From positions 1-64,000 of the forward strand of contig NC_087381.1 in the NCBI RefSeq assembly GCF_963675165.1: a DNA stretch of 64,000 nt, read 5' to 3'. The notes below the pieces were generated by a model. That model ran no database searches. It was not told the DNA's origin and was given only the letters and a program-made list of their open reading frames with translations. The translations under genes and the position numbers were made by a program. Positions 26,493 through 38,571 of the stretch are shown piece by piece (position 1 is the stretch's first letter; every line of letters starts with the position of its first letter). This stretch comes from Halichondria panicea (taxonomy: Eukaryota > Porifera > Demospongiae > Suberitida > Halichondriidae).

Positions 26493-29228
26493 ATGCCTCT
26501 AGTGAAGCGGCTTATAGAGCCAGTGTACATAGCCAGGTCTATACTCAACAAGCAAGTACGCAATGAGTTAGAGGGTGTGACTGTCAACTCCCTCGCTGGA
26601 GTTATACAGCAGCTCAGCTCTATCTCTAAACATGCAGAGGACCTCTTCGGAGATTTGGTCAATGAAGCTAGCTCGATATTCCAGCGCTCCACTCGACTAA
26701 GTCAGCGCGTACAGACATTGTATGAAAAGACCTCTCAACTCGACTCTGCTGTCAAGGAAGAAGGTACATATAATTATAATAGTAACTTGTTGTACACGTT
26801 GGTTGGTTGGTACAGTCACGGTGGAGGACTTCAGTCTCATGACACACTTCAAGAGCAAGCGTCAAGAAGAGCAACAAGTGCTCAATCCTAGCACTCTCCC
26901 ACAAGCTCTCAAACTAGTGTACAGGTTCGTATACGCACGCCCACATGCTTGTGTGATAAGTGTGTGTTGTGTGCAGCTCGTGTGATCAGCCGCCAGCCCT
27001 CTCCAAGTTCACTCCATATCGAGATGATGGTAAAGATGGTATCAAGTTCTACACAGACAGGAACTATTTCTATGACCTCTGGGTCCAGCAACAAACCCAG
27101 GCCATCAAAGATCGCAAAAAGAGGGTACGTGTGTGTATGTGGTGTGGGCGTGTGTGTATGTTGTATGTTGTGTGGGCGTGTGATGACTGCTCTCTGTATC
27201 TGTATAATTGTAGGAGAAAAAGAAACGTCGTCGTCGTGACAACCAGCCGACCAAAAAGGTCCGTGGAGTACAGAAGAAGAAGTTTGCTGCTGTTGATGCG
27301 GAGTTCGTTACTGGGGAAACCATACGTGTGTCTGAGGTCCCTTCAGAGGTTGCCAGGGCAACAGAACCACCCCCACCAGTACAGCCGAGCACAGCTCAAG
27401 GTGTGTGTGTGTGTGTGTGTGTGTGGGCGGTACTGACAGTGTTTCCATTTATTCAGAGCATCGTCCCATCTCTGGACCTCCCCCTCCGCCTCCTCCACCA
27501 GAGCCAACAGCCGCTGCTTACGGTGGTGCCCCCACAGCTCCACCACCCCCTCCACCCCCGGCACTTATAGGAGGGGGTGGCATGGTACCGCCCCCTCCTC
27601 CACCAATGGCCAACTCACCAGCACTGGCTCATTCTGCCTATGTAAGTATCACTAATCACACATTTTGTTCAAGAATGGACCACCATCACTATACACACAC
27701 ACACACACACAGCCTCCTTACAGTGCCCCGCCCCCTCCACCACCGGCACTGGTTCCCATGGCTCCTGCCCCGCCCCCACCACCAGTAGGACCAGCTGCTC
27801 CGCCCCCTCCACCTGTCCCCAGCCTTGGACCGCCCCCTCCTCCACCACCCGGACTATCAGTTGCCATGGTTGCCCCTGCACCAATCAGAACACCTGAACC
27901 AGATCCTCGCCAAGACTTACTCACTGCAATCATGATGGGTAATAATTAGAGTTAGGAGTAAGAGTTAGGAGTATGTACAATTACGTATTTTGTAGCCCCT
28001 TTGATATAAGATCAAGTAATTTATTTTGGGCCCAAATTAATGTTCCATGTTCTGAAAGAAAGAGTGGGCTGATGATTTTTGTCTCATTCAATTAGGATTT
28101 TCTGAAAGCTTAGAAAAAAATAGTTCAAATGGTGTCATCAAAAATCGTATTTGAGAGATGAAAGTATTTGCCAATTTGGCGATACCATGAATAATAATAG
28201 CCCATGGTCCAAGGCGGAAAAATGACAAATTAGGGCCCGATTGGATTGCAACACATCATTTGAAAGGTCTCTTTCTAAGCTTTCAGAAAATCATAAAATT
28301 TTTGACATTGGATCCACAGAATTCAAGTTATAGCAGCTGAAAGAGTCCCCGAACCATTGATTAAATTGTGGATCTTTCAACAGCCATTAACTTGAGTACC
28401 GTTCATCCAATGTCAAAAATATTATAATTTTCTGAAAGCTTAGAAAGAGACCTTTCAAATGATGTGTTTCAATCCAAAACTTCTTTGGAGCCTAAATTTG
28501 ACATTTTGCGGCCTCGGACCATGGGCTATAATCCATGGTATCGCCAAATTGGCAAATACTTTTATCTCTCACATACGAAGTTTGATGACACCATTTGAAA
28601 GGTCTTTTTCTAAGCTTTCAGAAAATCATAAAATTTTTGACATTGGATCCACAGAATTCAAGTTATAGCAGCTGAAAGAGTCCCCGAACCATTGATTAAA
28701 TTGTGGAGGGGGAACATCTTTCAACAGCCATTAACTTGAGTACCGTTCATCCAATGTCAAAAATATTATAATTTTCTGAAAGCTTAGAAAGAGACCTTTC
28801 AAATGATGTGTTTCAATCCAAAACTTCTTCGGAGCCTAAATTTGACATTTTTCGGCCTCGGACCATGGGCTATATATAATCCATGGTATCGCCAAATTGG
28901 CAAATACTTTTATCTCTCAAATACGAAGTTTGATGACATGGTTTAGGGGATTTTTTCAGCTGCCATAACTCAAATTCCGTGGATCTAATGTCAAATTTTT
29001 TAGGACTTTGTTGCCCTTTGAAAGGAGTATCTAGTGATGTGTTTAGATCAGTCCCTACTTCTCCCTTGCTCAGGTAAGAAGCTTCGTAAGGTGGAGCATA
29101 AGGACGAGGTGAAGATGCAAGAGTATGGAACAGATGTAGCGTCCATTCTCAAGCGCAGGATTGTGATGGAAGTGAGCGACTCTTCTGATGATAGCAGCAG
29201 TGACACCGATGGCTCTTGGTCTGATTAG
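26493..29228 (+). CDS. WASF: WAVE/SCAR (WASF) actin nucleation-promoting factor
   Basis: WAVE relays Rac signals to the Arp2/3 complex at the plasma membrane. From MPLVKRLIEP the exons are 26493(26488)-26763, 26816-26924, 26977-27124, 27214-27400, 27457-27641, 27713-27938, 29074-29228, giving 426 aa. Visible are the SCAR homology domain (ELEGVTVNSLAGVIQQLSSI, SKHAEDLFGDL), the FTPYRDDGKDGIKFYTDRNY segment, a basic region, a long polyproline region, and the VCA end: WH2-like DPRQDLLTAIMMG interrupted by the last intron, then SILKRRIVME and an acidic tail ending GSWSD. An upstream exon 26274-26433 splices in phase and would add 55 residues (MAKAKLRVRTVKII...) before this Met. Intron 6 (1,135 bp) contains dispersed inverted repeats. 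Confidence 0.93.
28040..29030. repeat. Dispersed inverted-repeat element cluster (WAVE intron)
   Basis: About 290-bp modules alternate in orientation: one arm reads 'ggtatcgccaaattggcaaa', 'ctttcaaatgatgtg', 'ttttctgaaagcttagaaa', 'ttgacattggatcc', and the next carries the same words reversed. Copies also occur at 46430-47210, 57460-58230 and 60310-60960, always in introns. Diagnostic words are 'gaccatgggctat', 'aagcttt(c)agaaaatcat' and 'tccaatgtcaaaa'. No coding capacity; best described as a MITE-like or foldback family. Confidence 0.75.
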
Positions 29229-29517
29229 AATATTGTGTGGACTATACAATAATATAGTGTGTAGTAGTTTATAGCTAGAGATTGGAACCAAAGAACTAGT
29301 TACCTCTGTAGCAGATAGATTGTTTTGTTGGATTTCTTGTGTACACTGTAGATCTGTATTTTGCTAAAGAATTGGCGGCGATAAATTGAGGGGGTTTGTC
29401 TCGAGGTATACTTATCATAGCAGTTGATATTCTGATGAGTCAGCAGTTAAATCACATGTTCTTTTGTGGTAATAAAAAGAGGGTGTGTGCCACCTGTGCT
29501 ATACTTTATAGATAATT

Positions 29518-32122
29518 ATGTCTAGTGAAGAGTCTGAGTTGATTCAGATGGCTGGTGATGGCTCTGTCAAAAAGAGGAATGGTCAGTGTTGCTGTGTGGG
29601 TGTGTGTAGTGTGCTGTTAGTGATAGCTCTGCTGGTGTGTGCTGCCACTCCCCCACTGTATGTGGAGGTCATTCAACCATACTACAACCAAATGATTGAC
29701 GAGGTACGTATTGACTGCAGCCCACCTCTCTATAACCCAGCCCACCCATTATGTAGAACGTTCTGCTAACGAACGGTTCTGTTGGACTGTCCCAGTTTGT
29801 GTCGTCCAAAGCACCTCTCTATTCCAGCTACTATATCTTTAGTCTGAGCAATCCTGATGCCGTCAAGAGTGGTACTGCCAAACCACTACTCAACCAAGTC
29901 GGACCCTTTGTCTACAAGTAGGTCCTCCTGGTCTGAGTGTGTGTGTTGACTCTTATTGCACAGAGAGAACAGGACCAAGACCAACCTCTCCTGGGAGGGG
30001 GGGGTCAGTGGAGATGAGGTGCTCAAGTTTGACCTGCTTATCAACTACACGTTTCAACCTCACCTCAGCTATGGCTTCAATCCCACCACCACTAAGATCA
30101 CCTGCGTTAACCTGCCCCTAATAGTGAGTGGGCATGTGTGGAGTGTGTGTGTTATGTGCTTCTGTGTAGGGAGTGCTACGTGAACTGGAGGCTTTGGATA
30201 AGAGCAAGAAAAGTGTTAAATACCTTCTAGAGTTAGTGGACTTGGCTATAGAGCATGCTATGTCTGGAGAGGGGCTCTTTGTTACCAAGACTGTCCACGA
30301 GTTGCTATGGGGATACAAGGACAACCTACTCTCTGATATCAAAAAAATACAAGATGACGCTAACAAACTCTTTAAAAAAAATTTTACGTTTGTTACGGAT
30401 GATACGTTTGGATTGGGGGTAAGCAGTGTCTTCACCATTATGTGTATGTATGCCTTGTGTCCTGGGGGTAAGCAGTGTCTTCACCATTATGTGTGTGTGT
30501 GTATGCCTTGTGTCCTGGGGGTAAGCAGTGTCTTCACCATTATGTGTGTGTGTGTGTGTATGCCTTGTGTCCTGGGGGTAAGCAGTGTCTTCACCATTAT
30601 GTGTGTGTGTGTGTGTATGCCTTGTGTCCTGGGGGTAAGCAGTGTCTTCACCATTATGTGTATGTGTATGCCTTGTGTCCTGGGGGTAAGTAGTGTCTTC
30701 ACCATTATGTGTGTGTGTGTGTATGCCTTGTGTCCTGGGGGTAAGCAGTGTCTTCACCATTATGTGTGTGTGTATGCCTTGTGTCCTGGGGGTAAGCAGT
30801 GTCTTCACCATTATGTGTATGTGTGTATGCCTTGTGTCCTGGGGGTAAGCAGTGTCTTCACCATTATGTGTGTGTGTGTGTATGCCTTGTGGGGGGTAAG
30901 CAGTGTCTTCACCATTATGTGTGTGTGTATGCCTTGTGGGGGGTAAGCAGTGTCTTCACCATTATGTGTGTGTGTGTGCCTTGTGGGGGGTAAGCAGTGT
31001 CTTCACCATTATGTGTGTGTGTGTGTGCCTTGTGGGGGGTAAGCAGTGTCTTCACCATTATGTGTGTGTGTGTATGCCTTGTGGGGGGTAAGTAGTGTCT
31101 TCACCATTATGTGTGTGTGTGTATGCCTTGTGTCCTGCAGAAACTGAGCTCGGTTGAGGCTCCTAATAGAGTGTATACTGGAGTGAGTGATGTGCTCAAG
31201 GTGGGGCATTATATTGAGTGGAACAATCAGACCAGTATCGCTGGCTGGGGCACACCAACTGCTAGGAAGATACAAGGTACGGGAGGATTCATGTTCCACC
31301 CTGGAGTAACTAGGACAGAGAACTTAACATCATTCATCAGTGAACTGTACAGGTGAGCTGTGTACGTGCATTGTTATAATTAGTTACTGCCTTGCAATAG
31401 GTCGGGATATTTCTCCTATCGCTATGACAGCAACGTGTATGGAGTTACTTTGTACAACTATTGCCTTCCCAAGGAAGAGCTTCTCAATACAACACAAGAC
31501 CCTGGTTTCTATGCCAACGGTCCGAGTGGCGTCCTCAACATCACTGCAGTGGCCCCAGGTCATGTGCCATTGTTCATATCTAAGCCCCACTTCCTTGATG
31601 CTGATGCAGACTATCTGGCCAATGTGTCAGGTCTCCATCCCAACAGGGCTGAGCATGAATCCCATGTCGGTGTGGAGCCCATCACAGGTAACCAGTGCTG
31701 TGTGTGCGTGTGTGTACTTTCTTTGTGTGTGCAGGCGAGGTGTTGGACGCTGCCAAGAAGCTCCAAATCAACTTGAGGCTCACACGATTCTCTGCCCTAC
31801 CCCACCTCTCCTCTCTGAGGGACCTCACCATGCTGCCTGTGTACTGGGTGGCTCAGACTGGGAAAATACCCTCTGATCTAGCTCAACAGTTTAGCTCCAC
31901 AGTGTACGGTGCTGAGGAGGAGATTAGTGGAGGAGTGTACGGAGTGATAGGCGTCTCTGGTAAGCTAATCTGTTGGTCCATGCCCACACTGCCCCCCCTG
32001 CAGGTCTAGTGGCGTTGGTGTGTGCTGTGTGTTTAGTGGGTGTACTTGTGTCCATGTTCAAAAGATCTAAAACTCAGAGGAGAGGGAGGAATATTGATGA
32101 ATCATCTCCACTCCTTCATTAA
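29518..32122 (+). CDS. SCARB2: CD36/SCARB family, LIMP-2-like
   Basis: A two-pass membrane glycoprotein of about 532 aa: short cytosolic N-terminus, membrane helix (CSVLLVIALLVCAATPPLY), large lumenal CD36 domain, second helix (LVALVCAVCLVGVLVSMF) and a short basic tail. Exons: 29518-29703, 29757-29917, 29964-30123, 30170-30418, 31141-31352, 31401-31687, 31735-31959, 32004-32122. Family landmarks include VGPFVYKENR-type joining of exons 2 and 3, GTGGFMFHPG and the penultimate DLTMLPVYWV. Many N-x-S/T sites agree with a lumenal domain. The tail ends DESSPLLH; the acidic dileucine signal ESSPLL is what sends LIMP-2 to lysosomes, so a lysosomal receptor is favoured over a surface SR-B1. Intron 4 is an enlarged minisatellite. 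Confidence 0.9.
30415..31140. repeat. Splice-donor minisatellite in LIMP-2 intron 4
   Basis: About 15 units of roughly 40-55 bp fill the intron. Each unit includes the sequence at the exon 4 boundary, 'tggggGTAAGCAGTGTCTT', followed by a (GT)n tract of variable length and 'atgccttgtgtcc'. The last unit ends 'tgtcctgcag' and serves as the acceptor where other units read 'tgtcctgggg'. Every unit therefore contains a strong donor-like GTAAGC. Confidence 0.92.
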
Positions 32123-32209
32123 CTCCCCTCATGCTTGTGTTGTGTTGACTGCTTGCAATTGTGTTTTTATGGACTTAATTAAATCATTTGTGTGAACTGG
32201 ACTGTATCA

Positions 32210-32310
32210 TGTGATGAAAATTTTGGAAACCCCAGGCTGGGAATCGAACCCTTATCAACGTCACCGGAGTTTGTTACTTATGCCACACACGACCATTGTG
32301 TGTTCGTAGA
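32210..32310 (-). other. tRNA-like / SINE-like fragment
   Basis: On the minus strand this holds an A-box-like TGGCATAAGTA and, about 40 bases later, a strong B box (GGGTTCGATTCCC), the two internal RNA polymerase III promoter elements. A convincing full cloverleaf with paired acceptor stem is not evident, so it is more likely a tRNA-derived repeat than a functional tRNA. It lies between the stops of LIMP-2 and ANKMY2. Confidence 0.4.
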
Positions 32311-32395
32311 CGATCATTGCCAATTTCACTATCTAATATCTTCACAAAAATCAATACAGCCATGGATATATCAAAGGAGTGGTACATGATCATGA

Positions 32396-33991
32396 CTAGG
32401 GGCTAGGGTTAGTATTGGCTGAGGTCCACTTCTTGCACAGCTTCTTATGATTTCCAGTTGTCCAGGCCAGCCTCTGACAAGCCACTCCACAATAGAACAC
32501 CTACAGAGGACCGGGAGGTATTGTACTATTGACAAGTACAAGCTCTATAACTACCAGCTTGCACTGTGTGCATTTCTTGAGGCCAGAGCTAATGGTCCCA
32601 CAAGTAGCACATTTCTCTTCTCTCTCCCCATCAGCCACACTGAAGGACTATCACATGAGCACATTCTAACACATGACACCTCACCTTGTCTTCTCTCCCA
32701 CAATGACTGATGTGAACAGTGATAGAGCACTCGGAGGACCACCCTAATAATAGAACACACACGATGATAAACACACACTAATGAAGGGATACGTACTGGC
32801 TCCACTCTGGCCAGGGTGGACACTAGCTGCTTGAGGAGTACACTATGAATGTGTGGGAAGTCTCTCAGACATTGCCTCAATACACGATCCAGCTCAACAG
32901 GCACACCAGTAGCACTAAAGGTCAGGAGTCTATCAGAGAGGAAGGTACACTTACACACATGGCATTGATACTACCCACCTCTTGAGCAATGATGGAGAAC
33001 CATCCTGTACAGTGTGGCGTAGTAAGAAGCTCATGTAGTGAGCTTTGAGTGAGAGTGATTCATTCTCAGCAGTTAGTCTTTCCCTACACACATTCTCCAG
33101 TACTCTCTCTACAGCAGTGAATGACTGACACAGCTCAGGACTAAACCTCTGTACCAACTGTGAGAGGCATTAGTGTGTACAGTGAGAGGGCTGGCATTAG
33201 TGTGTACAGTGAGAGGGCTGGCATTAGTGTGTACAGTGAGAGGGCTGGCATTAGTGTACGGCTTACATGTACTGGGTGGATGTGTGTGGTTGATAACAGC
33301 TTGTGGAGTTGGTGGGACAAGTGGAGAGGTAGCTTGGCTTTACTAGTGTAGGCCTGGAGCTCAGATAGAGGAAAGTAGTTGTTGATGACTTGCACACAAT
33401 CATGTTGTCCCACAAAGGCTCCTAACTGAGAGGCTGTTTTGCCAATCTTGTTGAGGGTGGTGGTTGTAGCTCCTGCCTCCAACAGCTGATCCACAACCTC
33501 ACTCTGACCTGTATAGCAGCTCACACACACGCGCACACGGACACACGCACACGCACACACGCACACACACACACACTAGTAGACTTACCGGCAATGGTAG
33601 CAAACATGAGTGGAGTGTACTGTATGGGAAGCATTGCATACATGCACACAGACACTGACTCTCTTACCCCATCACTCTCCTGCTGACTGTTGACATTAGC
33701 CCCTCTCTCCAGGAGTAGGGACACTCCACCAGTGTGCCCTCTATATGCACAATGCATGAGCCCTGTCATACCTCCCTACACACACACAAGGGTACACCAT
33801 CACAGTAGTGGTATGTTAAAGACCTTACCTTGTCAGGAGTGTCTACTTGCTCACAGAGGGATAGTGATGTCCTCAGATCCTCCAAACAGAACGTCTCCTT
33901 GTCTACACGTACACACACACTCACTGACGGCTCTGATAGTCTTAAAAAACTCACCAGAAGAGCAAATGTCCAACAACTTTACTCCAGCCAT
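32396..33991 (-). CDS. ANKMY2: Ankyrin-repeat and MYND zinc-finger protein, ANKMY2-like
   Basis: ANKMY2 works with FKBP38 in cilium-linked Hedgehog and cyclase trafficking in vertebrates. The minus strand encodes, exon by exon, MAGVKLLDICSSG, an N-terminal helix, ankyrin repeats (GGMTGLMHCAYRGHTGGVSLLL, YTPLMFATIAG, SEVVDQLLEAGATTTTLNKI), a helical region through FPLSELQAY, LERVLENVC-like segments and RLLTFSATGVPVELDRVL, then a C-terminal MYND finger: CATC, CTQC, YCGVAC and HKKLC give all eight zinc ligands. The MYND exons meet at CKL|VFYC. It ends TNPSP just beyond the finger, so the long charged tail of the vertebrate protein is absent. Intron DNA near 33170-33255 is a 27-bp minisatellite. 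Start codons of this gene and SAFB are 205 bp apart, divergent. Confidence 0.88.
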
Positions 33992-34196
33992 GTCTCTCCA
34001 ACTTTTTAAGTTTAAAATTTTCTTTTGAATTCGCATAATTAGTCTCAATTAAAACTCTCTCTCTTCTAACTAATTCCTTTTTCTTTGTAGCCTCTCATTT
34101 CATTTCTCGAGGCTAACAAGGTGCGCATGCGCGCTCTTGTCTGTAGATCTACACGTGTGTTGTTCTCACTATCCATAATTATTCATTGCTCTCAAA

Positions 34197-37100
34197 ATGG
34201 CTGAGATTATTTTAGATGGTCGAAACATTTCAGAGCTTAAAGTCACCGAGCTAAAGGATGAACTGGAAAAGAGAAGACTTCCCAAGAAAGGCGTCAAGAC
34301 CGTCCTTTTGAACAGATTACGAGCCAGTATCCTCAAAGAGCTGGAGGTATTATGAAGAGTTGATAGTGTTGTACTATTGTGAGATGTGTCCAATGTATTG
34401 TAGACTGTTCCTGATCCTGAGGAGGCGGACCTGGAAGGGGAGGATGAGTGTAGTGTAGACCAGGTAATGGCCCCTCATCTATACACTCCCTGCTTTAGAC
34501 TAACCCTACTCCCCCACAGAGCGAGGAGGTCACTGTGACTGAGGCTCCACCTACAGACACAGCAGACACAGTAGAGGAGGAGATGAGTGGAGGTGGGTAG
34601 TGTAATATTGTTAGTCCAATGCTCTAATAGTTGTGGGACTGCCAGTAATCACAACCAGTTGATCTCACCACGATAATAAATAAACTCAAGTTGTGTCGTG
34701 TGTACTGCCTCTGTGGGTAGTTAGTGAGCTTCCCCCTGCTGCGTCTGCTCTGTGTACATGGACATAGTCCTTTAATAATGGATGCTCTCGTTTCTAGCTT
34801 ACTGTTAGCAATCTTCTACTATATTAGACATCTAATGTGTTCCTATTGAACCTGACTCTAGTTAGACTAGCTTCTTCTCTGGATGCTGCTACCTCAACAC
34901 ACTGCCTCTGCTTGCTTGTATTGTAGCTGCTGCTCTGGATGCTGCTACCTCTACACGCTTGATTGTATTGTTAGTAGCTGCTTCACATACTCTCACAAGA
35001 TTGTGTGTACATTCTCTTCTGTTACTGTGTTTTGCTCTCTCCTCTCTCTCTCTCCAATACAAAGACCCACCGTCCGCTACTAGTGTACCCCCAGAACCAG
35101 CCAATCAGATCATAGACACACCCGTTAGTGGTGACTCGTTGGACACATCACATGACGAGCAACTCTTCATCCCATTGGACGACACTAGTCAACGTAGAGA
35201 GAGTGTAACCTTTGACTCGAGCTATCAGCCAGAGGGGGAGGAACTATTGTACGAAGGGGACGTGGAGGAGGCTGCAAACGAAGAAACAGAGGCTGTAAAA
35301 GCCGAGACCGAGGAGGCAGCAAAAGAAGACACTGAAGCTACTAATAACGAATCTTTAGATGTGGAGACAGCAAATGAAGAATCTGAAGCAACGGTTGTCA
35401 CGGACGATGTGATGGTAGTAAGCGAAGACGCTAGCGGACTCAAACCAGAGGAGGCAACAAAGGAAGAGAGCAAAGAGGAGGCAACAAAAGAAGATAGCAA
35501 AGAGCCGCCTCGGGAAGATATTGTCCAGTTGCACGACACAAGTATGGAGATTGAGTTTGACAAGAAACAACAGAGTACCACCAGGTTAGGTCTCCGCAGA
35601 TTGCCATGGATGTAGGGGGGTGGGCTCTCTCCGCAGGTTACCATGGATACACGGGGTTGGTCTCTCTCCACAGGTTGTCATGGATGCATGAGGTGGGGTC
35701 TCTCCACAGGTTGCCATGGATATGGGGGTGGGCTTTTTCTCTCGACAGTTCATTGCGGCCCACTCATAACTAGCGCATGCAGCGAGTACAATACGCTCAC
35801 TACCCCGCTGTTGTTGACCCATTGTCCCTCCTCCCCAGTAACAACTGCCACCTCTGGGTGAAAGGTCTCTCCTCCACTGTGCGAGCCAAGGACTTGCAGA
35901 CACTGTTCACTCCATATGGAAAGGTATTATCACCTTGTATATAACCTTATATATATCAATCTATACGCTAGGTTGTCACAGCTAAAGTGGTTGCTAAGGC
36001 ACAATCCAGAAGTGAGCGGTTTGGTTATGTTACCATGGCTACAGCGGATGAGGCTCAGAAGAGCATAGCAACGCTTAATGGCACGGAGATCAAAGGTCGA
36101 ACCATATATGTTGAGTTGGTGAGTGTTCGAATATTGTGTAATGTGTAGTGGAGTACTAACCACCCTACAGGCGACCACGCCCCCTCCAATCAGCGGCCCC
36201 TCCCCCAAAGCCCCACCCCCTGGTACACCCACTGACAACAAGCCTAAGCCTAAGCTCGTTAAGAAGACAGAGGTCAAACCAGCGACAATAGCGTCAAGGA
36301 AATCCCTCGACTCTACTATTAATAATCGCAAGGTCTCCCCCATCAGGTAACCAAGGTTATCATACTAGCTCTCATTTCATTGGTCCATTTTAGGACTCTT
36401 AGTCGTAGCGCTGAGCGGGGGAGAGGACGGTCACCACGGCGATCACCTCCCATGCAGAGACGGTCACCACGGCAATCACCTCCAATGCCAAGGCGGTTGC
36501 CACGGCGATCACCTCCAATGTCACGCAGATCACCACGACGATCACCTCCAATGATGCGACGGTCACCACGGCGATCACCACCCCCTCGAAGGTTCAGGAG
36601 TCCATCACCTTGTTTCAGGGAACCAGTGCGTAATAGATTAGGTCCAAGAGTGCACATGTCAGACGAGCGTGGACGTGAGGTTGCTATGAGACGCGATGTA
36701 GACAGAGGACACAGAATGAGAGAGGAACAGGAACGACAGGTACGCTATTTTGAATCCTTGTAATGTTGAGCAAGGACTGTATAATAATGAAGTATTATGT
36801 GCATTTTGTAGAACCCTATGTATTGGTGTGTTTGGATCAGTGATTGCTTAACGTTGTACAGGAGCATCGACTTGCTGCTCAAGAGGCCATGAGACATGCA
36901 GAGAGCTTGAGGGCGTGTGCACGTGAACAACAAGAGATGTCTCGTAGAATGGCTGAAATACAAGAGAGAGAAGCAAGGTACGTGAGTGGGTGTATACTTA
37001 TGTGCTGTGTGTGGGGAGTGGGTGTATACTGATGTTCTGTGTGTACAGGGATCGTGATGCGAGGGAAAGAGCGTTCAGAGAACGTGAGAGAGAGTTGAGG

Positions 37101-38409
37101 GAGAGAGAAGGCAGGGAGAGACAGAGAAGAGAGGCACTAGAGAAGCAACTCCATGATACAGAGATACGAGTGAGAGAGAGAGAGAGGAAGATGAAGGAGG
37201 CTTATGAGCGTGACATGGAAGCAAAGGCTGCCAGAGAAGCTGAGGCCAGGGAATCAGAGGCTAGGATGATTGTGAGTCATGCTGTTCTGTACGACGTATA
37301 CTGCATCTATAGACACATGCACTAACCTCAGCACCTCCCCCTCATTTGCACGCCACCCACACACTCCACACAGAGTGAGCGACAGAGAGCTTTGCGTGAG
37401 AGAGAAAAGCGTCTCAAGGATGAAGCCGATCGTATTGAAGCTGCTAGGAGGTTACAACGTGAGGAGGCAACTCGTCTTCAGAGAGAAAGACAACAAATGG
37501 CCTCAGCTGCAGTGGAGAGAGAACGGAAGATTATGGAGGAGAAAAAACGCAAGCAAGAAGAGGAGAAGCAACGATCGAGTGCACGTACCTCACAACCAAC
37601 CAATCAGAGAGCTCCTCCCCCTAGCAACAGGGCCCCTCCTCCTAGCAACAGAGCCTCTGTCCCCTCCTTTAGACTAGGCAAGCGTGGATTTAACGATGGC
37701 AGTAGTTATGATGGTGGGGGGTCCAAGCGCCCTGCTCTTGAGGGTTATCCTAGTGGGGGGTCTCCATCAAATGTTTTCGGACGTTTAGACCCCCTACCCA
37801 AGCCTGGTAACCAAGGAGATTATCGTCGTGGCAATGAGGGATTTGAGAGACGTGGTGGCTTCAGTCATGGAGGTGGTCGCTATAGCAACGACAGAGGGAA
37901 TTCCCCCTATCAGCTGGTAAGTTATTTACTATTTTGAGCTTTTCTAACACTCAATGTCCTGTGCTTGTCATACTGACACACACACACAGGCGTCTAGTGG
38001 GTCTGGCCCTTCTCTACACTCCACTCCTGCGTCTATGTACAGCTCTGCTCTGATGGGCGGTGGACGCAAGGCTAATGATGGCGTATCATTAGCAGGGGTC
38101 ACTCCAGAGGTCATGTCCGCTGCTGCTCAAGTACTACAGAACATCAATAAACAAGTTGGACTGACGAACCTCCCACTACCCAACAGAAGCTCCCCACAAG
38201 TCAATATGGCCACTCAACTACAGCAGATAGCAGCAGCTCAGAGGATGGCACCAGCAAGCTTTGAGGGCAGTCCCTACGCTCAGTTTGGATATCCTCCTCC
38301 CGGGAAGAAACTGCCGCCAGAGGGAGAGAGGTACAATCGACGAATGGGACGCTCCTCTGGTCACCATGACAACATGTCACATGATCTCTTCAAGAATCCA
38401 CGAATGTGA
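34197..38409 (+). CDS. SAFB: SAFB/SLTM-like scaffold attachment factor
   Basis: A nuclear DNA- and RNA-binding protein of 952 aa in twelve in-phase exons: 34197-34346, 34404-34463, 34520-34592, 35065-35584, 35839-35923, 35972-36118, 36171-36346, 36394-36739, 36862-36977, 37049-37271, 37374-37916, 37990-38409. Order: SAP domain (ISELKVTELKDELEKRRLPK), long Glu/Thr-rich acidic region, one RRM (HLWVKGLSSTVRAKDLQTLF ... RFGYVTMATADEAQ) which closely matches SAFB, a repeated RRSPRRSPPM segment, an extended Arg/Glu helix with many RER repeats, and a Gly/Arg-rich tail ending DLFKNPRM. The repeated RS segment (36420-36600) is a 30-bp coding minisatellite. The last part (from about 37787) is duplicated at 49262-49887. 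Confidence 0.92.
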
Positions 38410-38571
38410 ACATTAATCGTATAATAATCTAATTAACTGTTGATGCATGCAGTAGTGTTGATAAGTGTATTAATAACAATCTTCTTTGTAACTTTGTTAA
38501 TAACATTCTTGCCAACTATAATTATTTTGATGAATGATGAACTCTTTATAATACCATATAAGGAAGTAATG

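Noticed and set aside
35225-35671. Minus-strand 148 aa ORF in the SAFB acidic exon
   Set aside because: Antisense shadow of Glu/Ala/Thr-rich coding sequence; the plus frame fits SAFB and splices in phase.
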